Below are positions 1 through 5,545 of a DNA stretch of 9,422 nt, piece by piece. The stretch's first letter is position 1. Every line of letters begins with the position of its first letter. A model generated the notes under the pieces. The model saw nothing but the letters and a program-made list of their open reading frames with translations. It was not told the origin of the DNA and did no database searches. The stretch spans positions 1-9,422 of the forward strand of contig CAKQKA010000064.1 in NCBI GenBank assembly GCA_934247855.1, read 5' to 3'. Source of the DNA: an uncultured Clostridia bacterium. GTDB lineage: Bacteria > Bacillota > Clostridia > Christensenellales > Borkfalkiaceae. The translations under genes were made by a program, and so were the position numbers.

Positions 1-111
1 TGTATAACCCGTGAACGCAACGATGTATTAGTCAAAAACACAAGGCAAGACCAAGTTGGAACGCAATCACCTGTGGCTAAACAGTTGCCGACCGTGCGCG
101 ATCGGCAGTAA
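1..111 (+). other. Open frame tail of unknown identity, possible 3' end of an upstream gene
   Basis: Frame 1 is open from the window edge to a TAA at 109-111, giving 36 residues ending in LPTVRDRQ. The other two + frames stop within the first few codons. The peptide is rich in Gln, Thr, Arg and Asn, and I do not recognise it. A GC-rich hairpin lies inside its last codons, which is unusual for a true coding end, so it may be non-coding DNA that is open by chance. Whether it is coding depends on sequence left of the window. Confidence 0.2.
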
Positions 112-115
112 TTTT
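86..115 (+). terminator. GC-rich hairpin with weak T tract, possible terminator of an upstream gene
   Basis: The arms TGCCGACCG (86-94) and CGATCGGCA (99-107) pair over nine positions with one C-A mismatch around a TGCG loop. They are followed by GTAATTTT. The T tract is short and interrupted, so this is a weak candidate for an intrinsic terminator. It sits between whatever lies upstream and tldD, which would fit a transcription boundary. It could also belong to a structured RNA cut by the window edge. Confidence 0.35.
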
Positions 116-150
116 AAAACGCAGTCATCCACTTTAAAACGGAGATAAAA

Positions 151-1485
151 ATGTATAATTTCAGAGAATATTTTTACGCCGACGTTCGCACCGAAAATCG
201 TTTTACAACGACTATTCAGTATGTGAACGGGCAAAAGAAAGAAAGTAAAGTTCGCATCGAAGAGCGCGCGTTCATTCGCGTGTTTGACGGAAAAATGTGG
301 TATTACGCCGCAACCACAGACATGTCGGCTATTCAGGAAAACCTTGATAAACTGTATGCGACGGCAAAGAGTAATCCTAAAATTTTGTCAAACAAAATCG
401 TCCGCCGTTTCGAGGTGAATAACGACGTAAAAATGCAGTTCGGACCTATATCGGTAAGGAACGTGCCGTTCGAAGAAAAAGAAAAACTCGTTTTGGAGTA
501 TTTAAAAGAACTCAAACCCTTCAACGCCGCTATGCCCGTCGGTTTGTATGTAGACAGAAATTCGGTTTTTGAATTCAGTTCATCCAAGGGCGCGTACATA
601 AAGTACGATTATCAGACGTGTGGATTTGTTTTGTCATGCACGTTCGTCGGCAAAAAAGATTATTTTCAGGCTCACTTTCAGGCGGGAGAAACCGAGTTCG
701 GTAAACTTCTCGGTAAGAAAGCCGCTATAAAGCGCGAATTTACCGAACAACAGGAATTTTCCAAAAATGCCAAGGATGTTACGCCCGGCGATTATACGGT
801 TATTTTATCGCCCGAAGCAGCAGGCGTTTTTGCTCACGAATCGTTCGGGCATAAGTCCGAAGCCGACTTTATGCTGGCCGACGAGGGTATTGCAAAAGAG
901 TGGGTTATAGGCAAAACGGTCGCGTCGCCGCTGCTTTCCATTGTAGATAGCGGCAAGGAAAAGGGCTGCGGATACTGCCCGTACGACGATGAAGGCACGC
1001 ACGCGCGCAAGAACTACCTTATAAAAAACGGCGTTTTAACGGGCAGATTGCATGACTCGGAAACGGCGGCTTACTTAAAAGAAAAGCTCACGGGCAACGC
1101 AAGGGCGGTAAACTGCACGTTCGAGCCGATCGTCAGAATGACTACCACATATATAGAGGGCGGAACGTACACCAAGGACGAACTGTTCGCGGGCGTAAAG
1201 CACGGTTATTTTATTAAAAGTATCAAGCACGGTTCGGGTATGAGCAAGTTTACTATCGCACCGTCCGTCGCGTACGAAATCGTCGACGGCAAGATTGCTT
1301 CGCCGGTCAAAATAAGCGTTATCACGGGCGACGTGTTCACTACGTTAGGGCTTATAAATGGCTTGTCCGATAAGGTAGAACTGCTCAGTTTCGTTACGGG
1401 CGGTTGCGGTAAAATGGAACAAAGCGGACTTCCCGTCGGGTTCGGCGGTCCGTACGTCCGCGTGTCTGAAATGTTTGTTCAGTAG
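151..1485 (+). CDS. tldD: TldD-family metalloprotease, catalytic subunit
   Basis: This 444-residue protein is the catalytic partner of the TldD/TldE (PmbA) pair, a cytoplasmic heteromeric protease. In E. coli the pair trims the microcin B17 leader and degrades the antitoxin CcdA. The zinc-ligand motif HExxxH is visible as H229-E230-S-F-G-H234. The late cysteine that serves as third ligand is C419 in the GGCGKMEQSG context, followed by the family's usual tail SGLPVGFGGPYVRVSEM. A DDEG motif near residue 280 and the NARAV segment also match the family. At 444 residues it is somewhat shorter than the E. coli enzyme. The start is supported by GGAG at 141-144, six bases before ATG. tldE follows after six bases, so the two are probably co-transcribed. 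The substrate cannot be read from the sequence, as no precursor peptide is seen beside it. Confidence 0.93.
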   Translation: MYNFREYFYADVRTENRFTTTIQYVNGQKKESKVRIEERAFIRVFDGKMWYYAATTDMSAIQENLDKLYATAKSNPKILSNKIVRRFEVNNDVKMQFGPISVRNVPFEEKEKLVLEYLKELKPFNAAMPVGLYVDRNSVFEFSSSKGAYIKYDYQTCGFVLSCTFVGKKDYFQAHFQAGETEFGKLLGKKAAIKREFTEQQEFSKNAKDVTPGDYTVILSPEAAGVFAHESFGHKSEADFMLADEGIAKEWVIGKTVASPLLSIVDSGKEKGCGYCPYDDEGTHARKNYLIKNGVLTGRLHDSETAAYLKEKLTGNARAVNCTFEPIVRMTTTYIEGGTYTKDELFAGVKHGYFIKSIKHGSGMSKFTIAPSVAYEIVDGKIASPVKISVITGDVFTTLGLINGLSDKVELLSFVTGGCGKMEQSGLPVGFGGPYVRVSEMFVQ

Positions 1486-1491
1486 GTGCTT

Positions 1492-2730
1492 ATGAAAAAA
1501 GAAGTTTTAATATATAACAGTTCCGCCGAGTCGCTTAATATAGTCGGCGGCAAGATCAATTCGGTAAGATTTAACCAAGAAACGCGCAACACCGTTCGTG
1601 TGTACGATGACGGTAAAATCGCCGTTGTCGGCAAACTCGGCGACGCCGATTTTAAAGAAATGTACGACGAGGCTTGCAAAAAATTGAACGTCGAGGGTAT
1701 TCCGTACGCATACCTTCCGAGCAAAAAGACGGTAAAAAGCATTGCACGCCGCAAAGCGTATTCGTCCGAGAAACTGCTCAAAGCGGGCAAAAGCCTTATG
1801 GCAAAAGCGGCAAAGGAGTGCCCGGGGTTTTTGATCGGCGGCAAGATGGAATATGCCGAATATTCGGGGCAATACGTTAATTCAGAGGGTAGCAACCTTT
1901 CGTACGAGGGTTCCGCCGTGTCCGTCGGCTTGCAGCTTAAAGACAAAGCGTCGTCCAACATAATGGACGCATTCTACGGCGCGACTTTCCCGCTGTACGG
2001 TAAGACCGCGGCGGATGCCGTCGTTACCGATCTAAAAATGCTGCACGACGCATTTTTTACCGAGAAAAAACCGCTTAAAAACGGCAAGTACAACGTTATC
2101 GTCGATTCGGGCGATTTGTTCAATCTTTTAGCAAGTTCGTTCATCGCCGAAAATTACGTAGCAGGCGGCTCGGTACTCAGCGGAAAGCTCGGTCAAAAAA
2201 TATTTAACGAGAATTTGTCGGTATACGTAGACCGCAACCCGTCCACCAATTACGGCTGCGCGTTTTATGACGGAGAGGGCACTGTTATGCCCGATTACCG
2301 CACGCCGCTCATTTTAAACGGCGTTATGAAGAACGTACTTGCGAACAAAAACACCGCCAAATTATACGATTTACCGCAGGGTGGAGTATCCGGTTCGACA
2401 TATGACGGAGTTCCTTCGATTGCCGTTACGGGTTTATATACAAAACCGTCGGACATTACGCTTAAAGAACTCACCAAAGACGAACCTGCAATTTACATTG
2501 CCGTGTCCTCCGGCGGAGATATGACCAACGACGGCGTTATCGGTTTGCCCGTAATGCTTGCCTTTTTAGTGGAAAACGGCAAAATAATCGGTCGCGTTTC
2601 CGAATTTAACGCAACAGGCAGTATTTTCGATATTTTAGGCAAAGATTTCGTCGCCGTAAGCAAGGACAATCTTTTCACCGCCGAAAAAAGCGGAATGATC
2701 GTTGTAAAAGCCGACCTCATCGCAGGTTGA
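1492..2730 (+). CDS. tldE: TldE/PmbA-family protein, non-catalytic partner of TldD
   Basis: This 412-residue protein is the TldE (PmbA) subunit that pairs with the TldD protein encoded just upstream. The fold is shared, but where TldD has HExxxH this protein reads NLLASSFIAENY with no metal-ligand pair, as expected for TldE. Family features include the DGEGT segment (near residue 260) and the C-terminal GRVSEFNATGSIFDIL stretch. I prefer ATG at 1492 because AGGTG (1484-1488) lies at a suitable distance for pairing with the 3' part of the anti-Shine-Dalgarno. An in-frame GTG at 1486, directly abutting the tldD stop, would add two residues but has no upstream ribosome site. The overlap of tldD's stop with this ribosome site suggests translational coupling. 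A terminator closes the unit 15 bases after the stop. Confidence 0.92.
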   Translation: MKKEVLIYNSSAESLNIVGGKINSVRFNQETRNTVRVYDDGKIAVVGKLGDADFKEMYDEACKKLNVEGIPYAYLPSKKTVKSIARRKAYSSEKLLKAGKSLMAKAAKECPGFLIGGKMEYAEYSGQYVNSEGSNLSYEGSAVSVGLQLKDKASSNIMDAFYGATFPLYGKTAADAVVTDLKMLHDAFFTEKKPLKNGKYNVIVDSGDLFNLLASSFIAENYVAGGSVLSGKLGQKIFNENLSVYVDRNPSTNYGCAFYDGEGTVMPDYRTPLILNGVMKNVLANKNTAKLYDLPQGGVSGSTYDGVPSIAVTGLYTKPSDITLKELTKDEPAIYIAVSSGGDMTNDGVIGLPVMLAFLVENGKIIGRVSEFNATGSIFDILGKDFVAVSKDNLFTAEKSGMIVVKADLIAG

Positions 2731-2744
2731 AAGGCATAATAAAA

Positions 2745-2775
2745 CCCGAGTGTATGAACTACATTCGGGCTTTTT
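2745..2775 (+). terminator. Intrinsic terminator of tldD-tldE
   Basis: The arms CCCGAGTGTA (2745-2754) and TACATTCGGG (2760-2769) form a ten-pair stem with one G-T wobble around a TGAAC loop. One C and then five T follow (2771-2775). It lies 15 bases after the tldE stop, which is the expected place for the end of this transcript. Confidence 0.88.
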
Positions 2776-2800
2776 GGTGTATATCGGTTATTGTGTCTTT

Positions 2801-2863
2801 TCCGGCTAAAATCGCATGCAATCGTATTTTAGCCGGATTATCAAAATAATCCGAAAAGTTCGG
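2801..2863. other. Cluster of overlapping inverted repeats in the tldE-lipoprotein gap
   Basis: Three inverted repeats overlap in 63 bases. The first has perfect 12-base arms TCCGGCTAAAAT (2801-2812) and ATTTTAGCCGGA (2826-2837). The second has perfect 8-base arms CGGATTAT (2834-2841) and ATAATCCG (2846-2853) around CAAA. The third has 5-base arms CCGAA (2851-2855) and TTCGG (2859-2863). Neighbouring hairpins share bases, so they cannot all form at once. There is no downstream T tract on the + strand. The function is unknown; a protein-binding site, a small palindromic repeat element or an RNA decay barrier are all possible. Confidence 0.45.
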
Positions 2864-2927
2864 GTAAATTCTGTAAAAGTATTATTAAAAAGAAAATGCA
2901 AAAACTATCGTAACAAACGTTAATCAG

Positions 2928-2956
2928 TTGACAAGAATTAAGGATTTTGCTATACT
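2928..2956 (+). promoter_or_regulatory. Near-consensus sigma-A promoter for the beta-helix lipoprotein gene
   Basis: TTGACA (2928-2933) is a perfect -35 box. A 17-base spacer separates it from TATACT (2951-2956), which is preceded by TGC and so also gives an extended -10. Transcription would begin near 2963, leaving a leader of about 210 bases before the start codon at 3173. This strength suggests high expression unless the leader is regulatory. Confidence 0.8.
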
Positions 2957-2962
2957 TTCGAC

Positions 2963-3172
2963 GAAAATTTTCTGTTGGTGTTCTATTAATCGAACAGAAA
3001 CATATTGCGAAACGTGCGTTGCGGCAGGTTTGAGTATTGAAACAATGTTTAAACGGCGTTTTTATAATCGTAGTATCCGATTATATCGTTCTGATTGTTT
3101 GTCGGATCATCAAAAGGATGACTGACATGAATCGGATAAATATTTATCCCGAAAGGGAAAGGAGAATTAATA
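2963..3172 (+). promoter_or_regulatory. Long structured 5' leader of the lipoprotein mRNA
   Basis: This stretch has no large gene but holds several potential RNA hairpins. Arms TTTCTGTT (2969-2976) and AACAGAAA (2993-3000) pair perfectly. Arms TATAATCG (3063-3070) and CGATTATA (3078-3085) also pair perfectly. A nine-pair stem with one bulge spans 3102-3125, with AAAAG in its loop. The 16-base perfect palindrome GGATAAATATTTATCC occupies 3134-3149, and a TCCC-GAAA-GGGA tetraloop hairpin occupies 3147-3158 just before the ribosome site AAAGGAG (3158-3164). I do not recognise a known riboswitch class. The palindrome could equally be an operator in DNA. Confidence 0.45.
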
Positions 3173-3180
3173 ATGTTTAA
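3127..3180 (+). CDS. Possible 17-residue upstream ORF overlapping the lipoprotein start
   Basis: ATG at 3127 opens a short frame (MNRINIYPERERRINNV) that stops with TAA at 3178-3180, eight bases inside the lipoprotein gene and in a different frame. It has a good ribosome site, AAAAGGA at 3112-3118, eight bases upstream. That site lies partly in the loop of the 3102-3125 hairpin. Translation of this frame would run through the lipoprotein's own ribosome site and terminate next to its start, a geometry typical of coupling or leader-peptide control. It may also be chance. I do not recognise the peptide. Confidence 0.25.
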   Translation: MNRINIYPERERRINNV

Positions 3181-5278
3181 AAAAGGCAAAAAGGGTTTTG
3201 CGGTCGTGATTTCGGCTGTACTCATTGCGGCATTATGTATGTTTGCCGGATGTGTGGAAAGTGCGGATTCCACGTCTTCGGAACCGAGCGATTGCGCTGC
3301 GAAAATAGGTAAAGTTTATTATTATACTGTGGCAGAGGCTATCGAAGCCGCAAAATCGGGCGATACCGTTACGCTTGTGAACGACGTACTTCTCGACGAA
3401 GGACTGGTCATAAACAAAAAGGTTACATTGTCGCTTAACGGTAAAAACATTTCTGCCGAAGGCGATGTTGAAAAACTTATTTCGGTAAACGAGGGCGCAG
3501 ACCTCACGATTATCGGTGAAGGCGAAGTAACCGCCCCCGACGGAACTCGCACGATACTCTTTGTAAACGGAGGTAAAGTCACCGTAGAAGGCGGCAAGTA
3601 TGACGGAGGAAACGGCGGTAGTTACGATATCTGCGTATATGTTGTTTCCGGCGAAGCGGTATTAAACGGCGGAGAATTCACAACCGGAGTAGATAAAGAT
3701 AATTACGCCAACAGCGTTATTTACAACAACGGGACAGGTAAGATTACTATTAACGGCGGTTATTATTGGACCGATTATGCTTACAACGGATTTTATTACG
3801 TACTCAATCAGCAGAATTCAGCTGCAGGAGAAATAAAGGTTTACGGCGGTACGTTTAAAAACTATAATCCCGCCAACGGCGACGATAACCTTAAAGGCAA
3901 TTTCGTTGCATGGGGATATGTTTCCATGGCAAACGGCGACGGAACTACTTACACCGTAATGGCACGCCCCGAAACTTATGAGGTAAGCACAGCGGCGGAA
4001 CTTGAAAGCGCAATTGAAAACGCGATTGACGGTAACACCGTTAAACTTACGGCAGACGTAGTTATTGACCATACTCTGGTAATCGACGATGATATCACGC
4101 TTGATTTAAACGGAAAGACTATATCCAACACATCGGATATTTGGAGTGATGATGATTGGTCGCTTGTAAGCGTAACGCGCTGCGCAAAAGTTACTATCGA
4201 CGGAAACGGTAAACTTCTCGCAAAAGAAAACGATTGCTATGCCGTTGACGTTCAGGATGGTTCCGAATTGACAATCGAAAGCGGATATTTCAACGGTAAT
4301 GTACATGCAGTTTATGTTCTTGAGGGAAAATTGACTGTAAACGGCGGTAAGTTTGAAGTTCAGCAACCGTACCCCGGTGCAGGAAAAGAGTATGAATTCG
4401 TACTCAACTGTTATGACGCAAACCGCAACGCGGGCACTGCGAAAATTATCGTATACGGCGGTGAATTTGTAAAATTCAACCCTGCAGACTGCAAGGCAGA
4501 AGGCGAAGGAACAAACTTCGTTGCAGAGGGATATGTTTCAATGGCTAAAGGCGACGGAACTATTTACACCGTAATGGCACGCCCCGAAACTTATGAAGCA
4601 GGCACAGAAGCTGAACTTGAAAGCGCGATTAAAAACGCGGTCAGCGGCAACACCATTAAACTTACCGCGGATATCGATTCGGCTGTTGACTCAAAAAAAT
4701 TTATAGTATATAATATTGCAGGAATAACGCTTGACCTCAACGGAAAGACGTATTCGCAAAATAACGGTGCGCACGCATTCGAGGGAACGGGCGGCGTAAT
4801 CAAAAACGGCAAAATGGTTTGTAAAGGCGGTTCGTATGCTTTGTTCGTAGGCGACGAGGGAGAAACAACGTCGTTCACAGTGGAAAACGTTGAACTTATC
4901 GGCGGCGTGAACGTATATAATGCAACCAACGTTGTATTAAAAGACCTTAACGTTACCGCGGCGAATTATTACGCAGTATGGGCTGATAGTGCTGCTACGG
5001 TTACCGTGCAAGGCGGTACATACGATTTGGGTAAAGGTAAAGCTGTTTTCGCGGCAACCAAAACCGAATCGGGTGATTTTATATCTGTTATAACCGTAGA
5101 AAGCAACTGCACTGCAAAAGGTAACACATTATTCCTTGATAACGGCGGCAAACTTATAATCAAAGGCGGAACTTACGAAGTTAATCCGACTGATTACCTT
5201 GCGACCGGTTATGAAGTAACAACCTCGACTGTTGAAGGAAAAACGACTTATACCGTCGCGGCTGCACAAAACAACTGA
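3173..5278 (+). CDS. Surface lipoprotein with three tandem pectate-lyase-like beta-helix modules
   Basis: The 701-residue product starts with a lipoprotein signal peptide: basic residues 3-7, a hydrophobic core, and a lipobox ending MFAGC with C27 as the lipidated cysteine. A short Ser-rich linker follows. Three modules then begin near residues 50, 274 and 479. Each opens with an A-E-A/L-E-S-A-I-like helix and a G-D/N-T-V/I-x-L strand, then LNGK, then repeated short strands rich in GG and NGG (VNGGKF, VYGGTF, IKGGTY), as in right-handed parallel beta-helices. Modules 1 and 2 end in GYVSMA-GDGT-YTVMARPETYE, and module 3 in GYEVTTSTVEGKTTYTVAA. I see no LPXTG anchor and no obvious catalytic triad, so adhesion or glycan binding is more plausible than lyase activity. 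ATG is preceded by AAAGGAG at eight bases. The gene has its own promoter and terminator, so it appears monocistronic. The exact function is unknown. Confidence 0.85.
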   Translation: MFKKGKKGFAVVISAVLIAALCMFAGCVESADSTSSEPSDCAAKIGKVYYYTVAEAIEAAKSGDTVTLVNDVLLDEGLVINKKVTLSLNGKNISAEGDVEKLISVNEGADLTIIGEGEVTAPDGTRTILFVNGGKVTVEGGKYDGGNGGSYDICVYVVSGEAVLNGGEFTTGVDKDNYANSVIYNNGTGKITINGGYYWTDYAYNGFYYVLNQQNSAAGEIKVYGGTFKNYNPANGDDNLKGNFVAWGYVSMANGDGTTYTVMARPETYEVSTAAELESAIENAIDGNTVKLTADVVIDHTLVIDDDITLDLNGKTISNTSDIWSDDDWSLVSVTRCAKVTIDGNGKLLAKENDCYAVDVQDGSELTIESGYFNGNVHAVYVLEGKLTVNGGKFEVQQPYPGAGKEYEFVLNCYDANRNAGTAKIIVYGGEFVKFNPADCKAEGEGTNFVAEGYVSMAKGDGTIYTVMARPETYEAGTEAELESAIKNAVSGNTIKLTADIDSAVDSKKFIVYNIAGITLDLNGKTYSQNNGAHAFEGTGGVIKNGKMVCKGGSYALFVGDEGETTSFTVENVELIGGVNVYNATNVVLKDLNVTAANYYAVWADSAATVTVQGGTYDLGKGKAVFAATKTESGDFISVITVESNCTAKGNTLFLDNGGKLIIKGGTYEVNPTDYLATGYEVTTSTVEGKTTYTVAAAQNN
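3938..4060 (+). repeat. Direct repeat copy 1, boundary of beta-helix modules 1 and 2
   Basis: This segment recurs 615 bases downstream, in frame (205 codons). Bases 3949-3981 are identical to 4564-4596, and the first 44 bases differ at one position. Similarity decays further into the module. It encodes GDGT-YTVMARPETYE and the start of module 2. Confidence 0.75.
4553..4675 (+). repeat. Direct repeat copy 2, boundary of beta-helix modules 2 and 3
   Basis: Second copy of the repeat at 3938-4060. It encodes the end of module 2 and the start of module 3 (AELESAIKNAVSGNTIKL against AELESAIENAIDGNTVKL). Identity at the DNA level, including third codon positions, points to a fairly recent duplication or to ongoing recombination between the modules. 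Confidence 0.75.
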
Positions 5279-5361
5279 TAAAACAATAATCGGAATGTAA
5301 TGTCTCGGGCTTAAAAGCGAAATGTGGCGGCATTATAACATTTTCGGATTTATAAGAGCTT

Positions 5362-5425
5362 AAAGGCTGCCGAAAGTTGCAAATTTTGTAACTTTCGGCA
5401 GCCTTTTGCTTTTGTTTCTTTTTTT
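5362..5425 (+). terminator. Strong intrinsic terminator after the lipoprotein gene
   Basis: The arms at 5362-5383 and 5385-5406 are complementary over 22 positions with a single G-T wobble; the innermost pairs open to form the loop. The core is GGCTGCCGAAAGTT. The right arm runs into TTTT, and further T-rich sequence follows, with seven T at 5419-5425. This should separate the lipoprotein gene from the pst operon completely. Confidence 0.93.
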
Positions 5426-5443
5426 GCTCGGTAACCTTTTAAT

Positions 5444-5481
5444 TTTACGAAAAATTTACAAAAGCAAAACGTAAATATGAT
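5444..5481 (+). promoter_or_regulatory. Candidate Pho box and promoter of the pst operon
   Basis: TTTACG (5444-5449) and TTTACA (5455-5460) are direct repeats with an 11-base period. This resembles the TTHAYA-type half-sites bound by PhoP-family regulators in Bacillota, although the first copy deviates at its last base. A -10-like TATGAT lies at 5476-5481, 15 bases after TTTACA. That spacing is short for an unaided -35 but reasonable if an activator works from the repeats. A further A-rich unit at 5466-5471 is too degenerate to count. The position directly before pstS supports phosphate control, but this is inferred from pattern and context. Confidence 0.5.
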
Positions 5482-5545
5482 AGTTTCTTTTTTTTAAGGG
5501 GTGTAGAATGTAGGCGTAATCAAAAAAGAAAAGGAGCAAACAAAG

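Noticed and set aside
1479..1961. Minus-strand open frame of 160 codons opposite tldE
   Set aside because: It is a shadow of tldE codon structure, with no supporting start signal or family resemblance.
2928..3125. 65-codon open frame beginning at the -35 box of the lipoprotein promoter
   Set aside because: Its TTG start lies upstream of the predicted transcription start and has no ribosome site. Only the internal ATG at 3045 was kept as a weak small-ORF observation.
2776..3172. Known riboswitch, tRNA or other standard RNA gene in the large gap
   Set aside because: I found hairpins but no cloverleaf, T-loop, CCA end or conserved riboswitch core that I recognise.
3320..5270. Recurring segments as a possible CRISPR array or insertion element
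   Set aside because: The repeats are in-frame protein modules of 205-224 codons inside one gene, not short regular DNA repeats with spacers, and they have no transposase or terminal inverted repeats.
5286..5352. Imperfect inverted repeat between the lipoprotein stop and its terminator
   Set aside because: Pairing of the ATCGGAATGT and ACATTTTCG segments needs several bulges and a long loop; this is not clearly better than chance in AT-rich DNA.
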